Part shown: positions 34,554 to 43,126 of the stretch, piece after piece
How the letters are laid out: every line of letters begins with the position of its first letter
Numbering within the stretch: position 1 is the first letter of the stretch
DNA from: Methylocapsa sp. S129
GTDB lineage: Bacteria > Pseudomonadota > Alphaproteobacteria > Rhizobiales > Beijerinckiaceae
Reading direction: 5' to 3'
DNA length: 64,000 nucleotides
NCBI RefSeq assembly: GCF_009765995.1
Contig: NZ_LMUI01000024.1
Location: 73,882 to 137,881 of the forward strand
Program-made: the position numbers and the translations under genes
The notes under the pieces: model-generated
The model's database searches: none
The model's input: only the letters and a program-made list of their open reading frames with translations
What the model was told of the DNA's origin: nothing

Positions 34554-35870
34554 CTATTCGGCGGCGATGGCGTATGAGCCCGCCGCGTTCAGCGCGCGAT
34601 CGAGATCGGCGAGAATGTCGTCGATATGTTCGATGCCGACCGACAGGCGGACATAACCATCCGAGACGCCGGTCTTGATCTGGTCCTCGGCCGAAAGTTG
34701 CGAATGGGTCGTCGAGGCCGGATGAATGGCGAGGCTGCGCGCGTCGCCGATATTGGCGACGTGGTAGAACAATTGCAGGCTGTCGATGAAGCGCCGTCCC
34801 GCTTCGCGTCCCTTGGCGAGTTCGAAGCCGACGAGGCCGCCGAATTTGCCATTGAGATATTTGTCGGCGCGTTGCCGCGCCGCGCCGGTCTGTACCGAGG
34901 GGTGGATGACGCGCACGACTTCCGGGCGTTTCTCGAGCCAAGCGGCCACCGCGCTGGCGTTGGCGACATGGCGCTCGATGCGCAAGGCGAGCGTTTCGAC
35001 GCCCTGCAAGGTCAGGAAGGCGTTGAACGGCGAAATCGCGGAGCCCAGATCGCGCAGCAGAATGACCCGGGCGCGGATGATATAGGCGACGGGGCCGAGC
35101 GGTTTGACCGCCTCAACCCAGACCGCGCCGTGATAGCTGGGGTCCGGCGTATTGAGCGCGGGCTGACGTTCGGGGAATTTCTCCCAGTCGAAATTGCCGC
35201 CGTCGACAATGAGGCCGCCGATCGAATTGCCATGGCCGCCAAGATATTTGGTCGAGGAATAGACGACGATCGCCGCGCCATGATCGAGCGGGCGCGCAAT
35301 CAAAGGCGTCGCCGTATTGTCGACGATCAGCGGGATGCCGAGGCTACGCCCGATCGCGGCGACTTCGGCGATCGGAAATACGACGAGTTTCGGGTTGGGC
35401 AGCGTCTCGGCGTAATAGGCGCGCGTGCGGGAATCGGTGGCGCGGCGGAAGTTTTCCGGATCGCTCGGGTCGACGAAGCGCACTTCGATCCCCTGGTCCT
35501 TCAGCGTATTGGCGAAAAGATTCCAGGTGCCGCCGTAGAGATCGGTCGAGGAGACGATATTGTCGCCGGCGCGCGCCAGATTCTGGATCGCGAAGGCGGA
35601 GGCGGCCTGCCCTGAAGAGACAGCGAGAGCGGCGACGCCGCCTTCAAGCGCGGCGATGCGTTTTTCGAGCACGTCGTTGGTCGGATTGCCGATGCGCGTA
35701 TAAATATTGCCAAGCTCCTTCAACGCGAAAAGATTGGCGGCATGTTCGGTGCTGTTAAATTGATAGGATGTCGTTTGATAGATCGGCACGGCGACCGCGC
35801 CGGTGGCGGGATCGGCCCGCCAGCCGGCGTGAACGACAAGGGTTTCGGGCTTCTGCGGGTGGTCGGACAT
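34554..35870 (-). CDS. metY: O-acetylhomoserine sulfhydrylase / aminocarboxypropyltransferase
   Basis: PLP enzyme that makes homocysteine from O-acetylhomoserine and sulfide (direct sulfhydrylation in methionine synthesis). The ATG at 35870 (SDHPQKPETLVVHAGW) gives 438 residues. Hallmarks are YQTTSYQFNSTEHAANLFAL, IYTRIGNPTNDVLEKRIAALEGG and the PLP lysine near residue 207 in YSSTKYLGGHGNSIGG. The C-terminus has HPASTTHSQLSAEDQIKTGV. At this length it fits MetY rather than MetB or MetZ, which are about 40 residues shorter. It is probably cotranscribed with the TauE-like gene. Confidence 0.93.
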   Translation of the reverse strand: MSDHPQKPETLVVHAGWRADPATGAVAVPIYQTTSYQFNSTEHAANLFALKELGNIYTRIGNPTNDVLEKRIAALEGGVAALAVSSGQAASAFAIQNLARAGDNIVSSTDLYGGTWNLFANTLKDQGIEVRFVDPSDPENFRRATDSRTRAYYAETLPNPKLVVFPIAEVAAIGRSLGIPLIVDNTATPLIARPLDHGAAIVVYSSTKYLGGHGNSIGGLIVDGGNFDWEKFPERQPALNTPDPSYHGAVWVEAVKPLGPVAYIIRARVILLRDLGSAISPFNAFLTLQGVETLALRIERHVANASAVAAWLEKRPEVVRVIHPSVQTGAARQRADKYLNGKFGGLVGFELAKGREAGRRFIDSLQLFYHVANIGDARSLAIHPASTTHSQLSAEDQIKTGVSDGYVRLSVGIEHIDDILADLDRALNAAGSYAIAAE

Positions 35871-35917
35871 GGGTTGGGCGCTCCCTATTTGCCGTGTGAC
35901 GGCGTTCAATCTATAAG

Positions 35918-35946
35918 TTGACAAATACTATAGACTGAGTTCATAT
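35918..35946 (+). promoter_or_regulatory. Candidate sigma-70 promoter for the flavin reductase gene, embedded in a TCTATA/TATAGA dyad
   Basis: TTGACA at 35918-35923 is followed, after exactly 17 bases, by TCATAT at 35941-35946, about 50 bases before the plus-strand start at 35995. Overlapping it is TCTATA ... TATAGA with a 13-base spacer (35910-35934), which could bind a repressor acting on both divergent genes. The minus-strand (metY) promoter was not identified. Confidence 0.4.
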
Positions 35947-35994
35947 GCAAGTGGCCAATCTGGCGACGTGCTAATCGAACAGGAGCGCCCAAAC

Positions 35995-36579
35995 ATGGGA
36001 GCGACGTTGAAGAATGCCTTCGTGAACGGATCGAGCGCCACCCCGTTCGAGACGCCGCGTGAGGAGTTTCGCGCGGCGATGCGCGAACTCGCCGGCGCCG
36101 TCAGCGTCATTTCATGCGGGGAGGGCGAGCGTCGCGTCGGCTTCACGGCGACATCGGTTTCATCGCTATCCGCCGATCCGCCGACTCTCATTCTCTGCAT
36201 CAATCGCGCTTCATCGTCCTGGCCGACTTTGCGCGCAGCGCGCAGCTTCGGCGTCAACGTTCTCTCGGCGTCGCATCGCGAACTGGCGCATCGGTTTGCT
36301 GGCCGCACCGGCGCCGAAGGCGCGGAGCGGTATCAGGGCGGCCACTGGATCACCCTCGCCACAGGCGCACCGCTGCTCAGCGACGCGCTCGCCGCGTTCG
36401 ACTGTTCGGTCGAAGAAATCATCGAGCGGCACAGCCATGCGATCGTGATCGGCCGGATTGAAGCCGTGCGGCGGCGCGGCGGCGGCGGCGCGCTTGTCTA
36501 TTGGCGCGGCGACTACGATCAATTGGGCTGGTCGCAGGACGAAATATCCAACGCCGTCGGCTTGGCGCGTCGTTCTTAG
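35995..36579 (+). CDS. Flavin reductase-like FMN-binding protein
   Basis: An NAD(P)H:flavin oxidoreductase of about 194 residues that supplies reduced flavin to a monooxygenase. I chose the ATG at 35995, after AGGAGCGCC. The split-barrel flavin domain is typical: FRAAMRELAGAVSVISCGEG, then VGFTATSVSSLSADPPTLILCINR and FGVNVLSASHRELAHRFAG. The C-terminal part has FDCSVEEIIERHSHAIVIGRI. It is divergent from metY. Such reductases often serve sulfonate monooxygenases, which fits its sulfur neighbours, but no monooxygenase is present here. Confidence 0.9.
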   Translation: MGATLKNAFVNGSSATPFETPREEFRAAMRELAGAVSVISCGEGERRVGFTATSVSSLSADPPTLILCINRASSSWPTLRAARSFGVNVLSASHRELAHRFAGRTGAEGAERYQGGHWITLATGAPLLSDALAAFDCSVEEIIERHSHAIVIGRIEAVRRRGGGGALVYWRGDYDQLGWSQDEISNAVGLARRS

Positions 36580-36609
36580 AGCAAGATGACATCCGGTTGC
36601 CCGCCAGCC

Positions 36610-36830
36610 GTCATTGCGAGCGGAGCGAAGCAACCCAGGTGTCGTGACGATTGCTGGCTCGGTCGCGGGTCGAGGCCTCCCTATCGAAATATGGGCGTCT
36701 CGCTCATTATGACCTTGGAACTCGATGTTTAAGCTGTCTACGTTGGAAAAGGTACTTAGATCGTCGCTATCCCAGCGCACAGCCAGCAGATGTCACGACA
36801 CCTGGGTTGCTTCGCTCCGCTCGCAATGAC
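36610..36830. repeat. 221-bp element with 50-nt inverted arms (REP/MITE-like)
   Basis: The arms at 36610-36648 and 36792-36830 are perfect inverted repeats of 39 bases (beginning GTCATTGCGAGCGGAGCGAA). After a 3-base mismatch they continue for 8 more matching bases (TGCTGGCT at 36652-36659 and AGCCAGCA at 36781-36788). The 121-base centre (36660-36780) has no convincing gene. The GCGAGCGGAGCGAAGCAA core is a widespread intergenic repeat type in bacteria. The paired arrangement suggests a non-autonomous mobile unit or two facing copies of one repeat. Confidence 0.8.
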
Positions 36831-36863
36831 AGCTCTTTGATTCCACCGTGAATCATCACCGTC

Positions 36864-37100
36864 CTAGAGCAGCCGCTCCGCCTCCGCTGCCTCCGGCTCA
36901 CCGACCGGCTTGAAGTCCGCGCAGGAGGCGCGGGCGCTGAGATAGCGGTCATGCCGCTCGCAGACGCCGTCGTCGGCGCGCACTGACGCGTCGCCGGAAC
37001 TCATGCTCGACAATCCTGGCATGGCCGCTTCGAGATAGGCGCGGTCGTTGTGGAAGTGGACGCAGCGCCCACACTGCGCCTTGACCGGACCGCCGCCCAT
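36864..37100 (-). CDS. Small cysteine-containing hypothetical protein
   Basis: A 78-residue protein starting at the ATG at 37100, directly preceded by a purine-rich AGAGAGAGG site. It has four cysteines in an ordered pattern: CGRC near the N-terminus, then GVCERHDRYLSARASC and DFKPVG. The C-x2-C plus two later cysteines with nearby histidines would suit a zinc or iron-sulfur site, but this is unproven. No signal peptide. It lies 10 bases after the YeiH-type gene, on the same strand, and is probably cotranscribed with it. Function unknown. Confidence 0.7.
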   Translation of the reverse strand: MGGGPVKAQCGRCVHFHNDRAYLEAAMPGLSSMSSGDASVRADDGVCERHDRYLSARASCADFKPVGEPEAAEAERLL

Positions 37101-37110
37101 CCTCTCTCTC

Positions 37111-38511
37111 CTAACGCGCGAGATTGGCCCAGTGCGACGCGAACACGATCGCCGACAGGAGAAAGCCGAGCGCCACATTGACGACGACGCCGACGCTAAA
37201 GGCGGCGAACGGCTTCCTGCCGGCCTGCGCCAATTCGCCGAATCTCGTCGTCAGCCCGATGCTGAAGAAGCAGAAGATGAACGCCCAGGTCCGCAGATCC
37301 TTGATCGGCGCGACGAGCGTCGGATTCACCAGCTTGTTGTAGTCGGCGAGGCTATAGCCCTGCGCCGCAAAGGTGACGATCAGCGAGGCGATGACGAAAC
37401 CGATGACGAATTTCGGGAAGCGCCACCAGATTTCGGCCGCTTCCGGCTTGCGGCCGGATTCTGCCGGCTCCCAGCGGGTGGTCGAAATGATCGCGAGGAC
37501 GAGCGCCCAGACGCCGATCCAGACGTCGCGGCCGACCACTTTCATCAACGTGAAAGCCCAGACCGCCTGATCGCTCGTCCCGGCGATCCCAGGGACCTGA
37601 CCGGCGAATTCGCCATAGGTCTGCGCGGCGGCAAAGCCGGCGGCGTCGGCGAACTCGGATGTGCCGATCCAGGCCCCCGCGACGCCGGTCGGGAGGAGCA
37701 GGAACCGCGCGGCGAAGGGCAGAACGAAGATCATGACGATCGCCCACAGGATGACCACGGCGATGGCGATCGGCGCATCGCCCTTCTTGGCGCCGACGGC
37801 GCCGGCGATGGCGATCGACGCCGAGACGCCGCAGACCGCGCCGCCCGCGGCGAGCGTCGCCGCCAGACGCTTGTCCAGCCCCAAGCGGCGAGCCACGGCG
37901 AAAATCACCAGGAAGGTCGCGATCGAAACGATCGACGCCTGCAGAATCGCGACCGGGCCCGCCCATACGATCAGCGAGAAGGGCAGGGTGGCGCCGAGCA
38001 GCACGATGCCGGTCTTCACGTAGAATTCGACGCGGAACCCGGCGTCCATCCATCGCGGCAGGCCGATCAGGTTTGAAATCAGCAAGCCGAGGACGAGCGC
38101 GACAAGCGGCGGTTCGAGATTGTAGTAATTGGCCTGCGTCCATTGGCCGAGCGCGAAGATGACGACCGAGGCGACGTAGAGGAAAACGAAGGAGGGGATG
38201 AATTCCCGCGCGCTATGGCCGAGCGCAACCAGCGCGACGCTGAAAATCGCCAGCCAGAAGACGAATTGCGCGACATAACGAACGCCATTGGCCGCGAAAT
38301 GCGCGCCGAGCTGACCGAGGCTGGACCATTTCTCCGGCGTTACGGCGATCCATTTGAGGCTCGCGCCATTGGCGAACAGGACATAGCCGACGACGACGAT
38401 GCCCAGACCCAGCCAGATCGCCCACCAATCCTCTTTCAGCCAGAGTTCGCGCCAGCCTAGTGTCGATGATGGCGTGAAATCGGCCCGGGTTCCCAATTCG
38501 GTCGTGCTCAT
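37111..38511 (-). CDS. YeiH/UPF0324 family putative sulfate exporter
   Basis: A polytopic membrane protein of 466 residues. The conserved C-terminal two thirds of the family are evident: YNLEPPLVALVLGLLISNLIGLP, then VKTGIVLLGATLPF, AAGGAVCGVSASIAIAGAVGAKKGDA and VPGIAGTSDQAVWAFTLMKVVGRD. An extra N-terminal pair of hydrophobic helices (WAIWLGLGIVVVGYVLFANG) makes it longer than E. coli YeiH (about 349), as in other large members of the family. Sulfate export is an annotation by family, not established. It lies near metY and a TauE-like gene. Confidence 0.88.
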   Translation of the reverse strand: MSTTELGTRADFTPSSTLGWRELWLKEDWWAIWLGLGIVVVGYVLFANGASLKWIAVTPEKWSSLGQLGAHFAANGVRYVAQFVFWLAIFSVALVALGHSAREFIPSFVFLYVASVVIFALGQWTQANYYNLEPPLVALVLGLLISNLIGLPRWMDAGFRVEFYVKTGIVLLGATLPFSLIVWAGPVAILQASIVSIATFLVIFAVARRLGLDKRLAATLAAGGAVCGVSASIAIAGAVGAKKGDAPIAIAVVILWAIVMIFVLPFAARFLLLPTGVAGAWIGTSEFADAAGFAAAQTYGEFAGQVPGIAGTSDQAVWAFTLMKVVGRDVWIGVWALVLAIISTTRWEPAESGRKPEAAEIWWRFPKFVIGFVIASLIVTFAAQGYSLADYNKLVNPTLVAPIKDLRTWAFIFCFFSIGLTTRFGELAQAGRKPFAAFSVGVVVNVALGFLLSAIVFASHWANLAR

Positions 38512-38747
38512 GATCGTTCGCTCTCTGCGGTGAAGGTCAGCGCGCCTTCAGCCGGAATCCGCCCGATCATTGTTATCTCTACGAAGTAATAATGTCTATC
38601 AATTTAGTCTACATATGCGGACAGGGGTTCACTTCTTCCACGCGTGGAAAAACACGACACGCCCCGCCGGGGAAGATTGGACGCCATTGACGGAAGATCG
38701 TGTGAAAAGTGAAGGCGTGCGGACGCCAGCGCCGATTCGCGCCCCGA

Positions 38748-39368
38748 TCACGGCTCCAGTTCGCTGTCCCAATAGAGATAGTCCATCCAGCTCTCATGCA
38801 GATAATTGGGCGGGAACAGGCGCCCGTTCTGGTGGAGGTCATGGACGGTCGGCTGAAACGGCATGGTGGCGGGCCACATGCGGGCGGCGGCGGGCAGGAG
38901 GTCGCCCTTCTTCAAATTGCAGCAGGAACAGGCGGCGACGACGTTCTCCCAGCTTGTGAGGCCGCCCTTGGAGCGCGGCACCACGTGATCGAAGGTCAGT
39001 TCGTCGCGTTCGCCGCAATATTGGCAGGTGAAGCGGTCGCGCAGGAAGACATTGAACCTTGTGAAAGCGGGAAATCGCGACGGCTTCACATAGGTTTTCA
39101 GCGAGACGACCGAGGGTAGCCGCATTTCGAACGAGGGGCTGCGCACCGTCAGGTCATAGAGCGAAACGATATTCACGCGATCGAGGAACACGGCCTTAAT
39201 CGCGTCCTGCCAGCACCAGATCGAGAGGGGGTAATAGCTCAGCGGACGGAAATCCGCATTGAGCACCAAGGCCGGACAGGCTTCCGGCGACACCGCTCGG
39301 ACATGAACCGTCAATCCGACGCTCCGTTTCTCCGCGAACAGGCAACCGGATGCGAATCCGATTGTCAT
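38748..39368 (-). CDS. HNH endonuclease family protein
   Basis: A 206-residue protein of a family very common in alphaproteobacteria. The N-terminal part (PALVLNADFRPLSYYPLSIW, CWQDAIKAVFLDRVNIVS) is followed by the HNH fold: RFTCQYCGERDELTFDHVVP, RSKGGLTSWENVVAACSCCN, with two CxxC zinc knuckles and the catalytic His of DHV. The start is unsure. A TTG at 39314, with GGAG upstream, fits the family better than the ATG at 39368, which lacks a ribosome site. The role is unknown; related proteins may act in repair or phage defence. Confidence 0.88.
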   Translation of the reverse strand: MTIGFASGCLFAEKRSVGLTVHVRAVSPEACPALVLNADFRPLSYYPLSIWCWQDAIKAVFLDRVNIVSLYDLTVRSPSFEMRLPSVVSLKTYVKPSRFPAFTRFNVFLRDRFTCQYCGERDELTFDHVVPRSKGGLTSWENVVAACSCCNLKKGDLLPAAARMWPATMPFQPTVHDLHQNGRLFPPNYLHESWMDYLYWDSELEP

Positions 39369-39426
39369 AATAGTCTACAACTGGCGTGACGGACTTGTGA
39401 AGGCGCCATAGATGGCGGCGTTGGCC

Positions 39427-39852
39427 TCAAGCCGCAGCCGCCTCGATCGCCTCAATATCCTCGTCCGAGAGGCCGAAATGATGGCCGATCTCGTGAACCA
39501 GGACATGGGTCACGACAGTTCCCAGACTATCCTCCCCCTCGCACCAGAAGTCGAGCAAGGGGCGGCGGTAGAGCCAGACCATGTTGGGCAAGGTCCCGGT
39601 TTCGGCGACCGCAGGGCGATGAATCATGCCGCGACCGCGAAACAGCCCTAGCAGGTCGAATTCCGTCTGCGCGCCCATTTCGTCGAGCGTCTCCTCATCG
39701 GGAAAATCGACGACCTGGATAATCAGCCCCTCGCAAAGCTTCTGGAACCCGTCGGGCAATCGTGCGAACGCGGCTTCGGCCAGGCGCTCGATGTCGCCAG
39801 CCGTCGGCGCGCCGACGACCGCCCAATCTTCCAATCGCGAGGTCTCGTTCAT
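39427..39852 (-). CDS. Minimal zincin-type metallopeptidase family protein (DUF1025-like)
   Basis: About 141 residues from the ATG at 39852. The C-terminus holds a zinc-protease signature HEIGHHFGLSD near residue 120, with the preceding helix LGTVVTHVLV. Upstream are the family blocks LPDGFQKLCEGLIIQVVDFPDEE and RGRGMIHRPAVAETGTLPN followed by MVWLYRRPLLDFWCE. No signal peptide, so it is cytoplasmic. Family members are short, often uncharacterised, and lack an obvious pro-region. Substrate unknown. Confidence 0.85.
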   Translation of the reverse strand: MNETSRLEDWAVVGAPTAGDIERLAEAAFARLPDGFQKLCEGLIIQVVDFPDEETLDEMGAQTEFDLLGLFRGRGMIHRPAVAETGTLPNMVWLYRRPLLDFWCEGEDSLGTVVTHVLVHEIGHHFGLSDEDIEAIEAAAA

Positions 39853-39996
39853 TCCGGGGAACCTTCGAACAAGGGGCGCGTTGTCTCCGCAAGCCTGCTG
39901 CGGCCCGCCTGTCCGGTCAATCTTTTGTGAAAATCGACGGGCGCCCGCATCCGGCAATTATATCAGACCGTAACAGGAAGACGGGAAGCACGGGAG

Positions 39997-40263
39997 ATGG
40001 CGAACATGACAAACGCCCCCTATTTCGATGAAGACGCCCTTGAGGCCAGTACGGCCGATGGCGAAGTCCGGGCCATGGCGCAGCGCCAGTTCGGGATATC
40101 GCTGATCGTCGCATTCGCTCTTCTGGCCGTGGCCGGGATGATGGCGGTGCGCGCGCCTCATGACGAAGCGACCGTCGCAACGGCCGCGCCGCACAGAATC
40201 GCGGGCGTCCAGGCGCCGCAGATGGTGGTGGCGCAGCCGGTTCTGGCGATGAACCAGCAATAA
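39997..40263 (+). CDS. Small single-pass membrane protein, hypothetical
   Basis: An 88-residue protein with a CGGGAG ribosome site right before the ATG. An acidic N-terminus of about 30 residues (YFDEDALEASTADGEVRAMA) is followed by one membrane helix (FGISLIVAFALLAVAGMMAV) and an Ala/Val/Gln-rich periplasmic tail. No known domain. It is convergent with the cNMP-binding gene; a GC-rich hairpin (GGGGCG-GCT-CGCCCC) at 40277-40291 lies between them. Confidence 0.65.
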   Translation: MANMTNAPYFDEDALEASTADGEVRAMAQRQFGISLIVAFALLAVAGMMAVRAPHDEATVATAAPHRIAGVQAPQMVVAQPVLAMNQQ

Positions 40264-40290
40264 GCGGACAAAGGTCGGGGCGGCTCGCCC

Positions 40291-40752
40291 CTAGCGGACG
40301 GGATCAATCGCCCGCCGGCGCAATTCCTCAAGCTCTCCGGAGATTTTTCGCATCCGCGTCGCCAGATTGGCCCGTATGCGCGCCGCCTCCTTGGGAAACT
40401 CTCCCAGCACGCGATGAAAGACCTGGCGCGGGATTCGCAAGACAATAGAGTTTTCCCGCGCCCGCGCGCTGGAAGGGCGGTGAACTTCCGCGACCATCGC
40501 ATTCTCGCCAATCAGCGTCCCCGCATGCGCGATATGCGCGCGCTCTCCCGCGTGTCCGCGCGCGGTCAAGATGATGGCGCCGGAAAGAACGAAATAGCCG
40601 CAATCGCCCAGATCGCCTTCCTCGAAAAGGCTTTCATTGGCGGACAGCATCCGCTTTTCGGCGGAGAAGGCGACGAGCTGGATGGCTTCGCGCGGCAGCA
40701 GATTGAACGGCCTTGTCCGCGATAGGCGTTCGATGTCGTCGGCAAGCGCCAT
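40291..40752 (-). CDS. Cyclic nucleotide-binding domain protein without DNA-binding domain
   Basis: A 153-residue stand-alone cNMP-binding (CRP/FNR-type) beta barrel: PFNLLPREAIQLVAFSAEKRML, LFEEGDLGDCGYFVLSGAIIL and GTLIGENAMVAEVHRPSSARA, the last matching the phosphate-binding cassette region (GE..., R-x-S-S-A-R-A). A helical tail follows, with no helix-turn-helix. It may therefore bind cAMP or act as a partner regulator rather than bind DNA. The neighbouring gene 20 bases upstream is an OmpR-type regulator on the same strand, so the two may be cotranscribed. Confidence 0.88.
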   Translation of the reverse strand: MALADDIERLSRTRPFNLLPREAIQLVAFSAEKRMLSANESLFEEGDLGDCGYFVLSGAIILTARGHAGERAHIAHAGTLIGENAMVAEVHRPSSARARENSIVLRIPRQVFHRVLGEFPKEAARIRANLATRMRKISGELEELRRRAIDPVR

Positions 40753-40772
40753 CTAATTCCCTCCCGCAACGC

Positions 40773-41459
40773 TCACGGCAGCAGCTTGTAGCCGCCGGCG
40801 TCGGTCACCAGCAGGCGGGCGTCGGCCGGGTCGACTTCGATTTTCTGCCGCAACCGATAGATATGCGTCTCCAGCGTGTGGGTCGTGACATTGGCGTTAT
40901 AGCCCCAGACGTCCTTCAGGAGCACTTCGCGCGAGACGACCTGCCGGTCGGCGCGATGCAGGAAGCGCAGAATGGCCGCCTCCTTCTCGGTCAGGCGAAG
41001 CCTCGCGCCTTTGGCGTTGACGAGGTTTTTTGAGGCGGGCCGGAACGTATAGGGGCCGATTTGAAATTCGGCGTCCTCGCTCGCCTCGTGCTGGCGCAAC
41101 TGGACGCGCAGGCGCGCCAGCAGCACCGCAAAACGGAACGGCTTTGGAATGTAATCGTTCGCGCCCGCGTCGAGCCCCAGGACGGTGTCGGCGTCCGAAT
41201 CATGCGCGGTCAACATGATGATCGGCCGTTTGAAGCCGTCCTTGCGCATCAGCCGGACCGCCTCGCGCCCGTCCATGTCGGGCAAACCGACGTCCATCAC
41301 GATGAGGTCGGGCGGATTGTCATGCGCGATCGTGCGGGCCGACGTCGCATTGTCGGCGACGGAGACCGCGAATTCCTCGTGCAGCGCCAATTGTTCAGCC
41401 AAAGCGCCGCGCAGCTCGGCATCGTCGTCGACGATCAGGATATGGCGGGTCTGGACCAT
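40773..41459 (-). CDS. OmpR/PhoB-type response regulator
   Basis: A 228-residue two-component transcription factor. The receiver domain has the acidic pocket at D11-D13, the phosphoacceptor D56 in LIVMDVGLPDMDG, and the KPF lysine in ANDYIPKPFRF. The winged-helix domain has LTEKEAAILRFLHRADRQVVS and ANVTTHTLETHIYRLRQKIE. No histidine kinase gene is adjacent, so it is an orphan here. It precedes the cNMP-binding gene by 20 bases. Confidence 0.94.
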   Translation of the reverse strand: MVQTRHILIVDDDAELRGALAEQLALHEEFAVSVADNATSARTIAHDNPPDLIVMDVGLPDMDGREAVRLMRKDGFKRPIIMLTAHDSDADTVLGLDAGANDYIPKPFRFAVLLARLRVQLRQHEASEDAEFQIGPYTFRPASKNLVNAKGARLRLTEKEAAILRFLHRADRQVVSREVLLKDVWGYNANVTTHTLETHIYRLRQKIEVDPADARLLVTDAGGYKLLP

Positions 41460-41612
41460 GAATGATTCTCTCGTAGGGTCGGTTCGGCTTCGATCATATC
41501 CGGTTTTCCCGTAATCCGCATAGACGCCCGCAATGTCGGCGCGGCAAAAGCGAATTGTTCACTTTGTGGTCATGATTGGAGTGTTTCTATCGGCTGCGCG
41601 GGGGCGCAGAGG

Positions 41613-43121
41613 ATGGCTCAATTCATGGCGATTCCCGACCCGCGCTTGCTCGTCGCCTTCAATCGCTTCGGTCTTGGCCCGCGCCCGGGCGATTTTGCGC
41701 GGACGAGCGATCCGCGCGAGGCGATCCTCGCCGAATTGAACGCGCCCCAGAGCGCGCTTCTCGCCGATCCCGCCTTGCAACGCACGCCTCTGATCCTCCA
41801 AGCGGTTTATGCGGACGAGGACCGCAAAAAACAAGAACGCGACCGCCTGGCGCAGGCCAATCTCGCGCGCCTTGGCATGCCTGCGCCCAATGTCGCGGCG
41901 TTGATCGAGACGCCGCCCGCCGCGCCGCCAACGCCCGCCGCCATGTCCGCGCCTGCGATGACGGGCGCGCCCGCCGCCATCGCGGCCCCCGCCATGACGC
42001 CGCAGGTTCCGGTCGAACAACAGATTTTCCGCGCGGAAGCGACGGCGCGCTTCGCCCGCGCCTGCGCCGCGCCGATCGGCTTTGTCGAGAGGCTCGTGGC
42101 CTTCTGGTCGAACCATTTTTGCATTTCGCTCGCCAAGAGCAATATCGGGCGCGCCTGCGCGGGCGCCTTCGAGCGCGAGGCGATTCGCCCCTATGTGACC
42201 GGCCGTTTCGCCGACATGCTGCGGGCGGTCGAGCAGCATCCGGGCATGCTCAATTTCCTCGACAATGCGCAATCCATTGGCCCCAATTCCAAAGCGGGGC
42301 AGAATCGCAAACGCGGCTTGAACGAGAATCTGGCGCGCGAAATCCTGGAATTGCACACGATGGGCGTCGGGTCAGGCTATAGCCAGACCGATGTGACGCA
42401 GCTTGCGCAGGTCCTCACGGGCTGGACGATCGTCGGGCGCGAGGGCAAGCTTGGCGAACCTGGCGCCTTTGCTTTCAACCCCAACGCGCATGAACCGGGG
42501 ACGGCGACATTGCTGGGGCGCGTTTACGCCCAGGATGGCGTGGCGCAGGGCGAAGCGGCGCTCGCCGACATCGCGCGTCAAGGCGCGACAGCGGCCCATA
42601 TCGCCAAAAAAATCGCGCGCCATTTCGTCGCCGACGACCCCGATCCCGCGCTTGTGGCGCGGCTCGCCAAACTCTTCCGCGACAGCGAGGGCGATCTGGG
42701 CGCGCTGGCGCATGCCCTCGTCATGGACGAAGCCGCCTGGAGCGCGCTGGCGACGAAGATACGCAATCCCTGGGAAATCGTCGTCGCCTCTCAGCGCGCC
42801 TTCAATCGCCCCGTCGCCGATCCGGGACCGGCGCTTAATGCGATGAACCTTCTGGGCATGCCGCTTTGGCAGCCGGGCGGCCCCAACGGATTTTCCGACG
42901 ATACGGCCGCCTGGGCTTCGCCCGAAGGCATGAAAATGCGCCTGGAGCTTGCGGCTCAATTCGCGCGGCAGACTAAAGACGCGCCCGCGCCGGCGGCCCT
43001 CGTCGACGACATTCTCGGCCCCACCGTCTCGCCGCAAACGCGCGAGGCGGTGACGCGCGCCGAGTCGCGCGAACAGGCCTTCGCGCTGCTCATCATGTCG
43101 CCCGAATTTCAGCGGAGGTAA
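41613..43121 (+). CDS. DUF1800 domain protein
   Basis: A 502-residue protein of the DUF1800 family. It starts DPRLLVAFNRFGLGPRPGDF, the family's usual opening. A Pro/Ala-rich insert is at about residues 95-135, and the conserved GFVERLVAFWSNHFCIS, RGLNENLAREILELHTMGVG and YSQTDVTQLAQVLTGWTIVG blocks follow. No clear signal peptide is visible. It is always found with a DUF1501 gene, as here, with five bases between the two. The biochemical role is not established in sequence terms. Confidence 0.9.
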   Translation: MAQFMAIPDPRLLVAFNRFGLGPRPGDFARTSDPREAILAELNAPQSALLADPALQRTPLILQAVYADEDRKKQERDRLAQANLARLGMPAPNVAALIETPPAAPPTPAAMSAPAMTGAPAAIAAPAMTPQVPVEQQIFRAEATARFARACAAPIGFVERLVAFWSNHFCISLAKSNIGRACAGAFEREAIRPYVTGRFADMLRAVEQHPGMLNFLDNAQSIGPNSKAGQNRKRGLNENLAREILELHTMGVGSGYSQTDVTQLAQVLTGWTIVGREGKLGEPGAFAFNPNAHEPGTATLLGRVYAQDGVAQGEAALADIARQGATAAHIAKKIARHFVADDPDPALVARLAKLFRDSEGDLGALAHALVMDEAAWSALATKIRNPWEIVVASQRAFNRPVADPGPALNAMNLLGMPLWQPGGPNGFSDDTAAWASPEGMKMRLELAAQFARQTKDAPAPAALVDDILGPTVSPQTREAVTRAESREQAFALLIMSPEFQRR

Positions 43122-43126
43122 CGGCC

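Noticed and set aside
34626-35615. Long plus-strand frame opposite metY
   Set aside because: Antisense to a well-conserved PLP enzyme; no domain.
36651-36851. Short frame within the 221-bp repeat encoding TTPGLLRSARND
   Set aside because: This peptide is the usual spurious translation of a GCGAGCGGAGCGAAGCAA-type repeat, not a gene.
40277-40291. GGGGCG-GCT-CGCCCC hairpin between convergent genes
   Set aside because: Only 6-base stem and no T-run; too weak to call a terminator.
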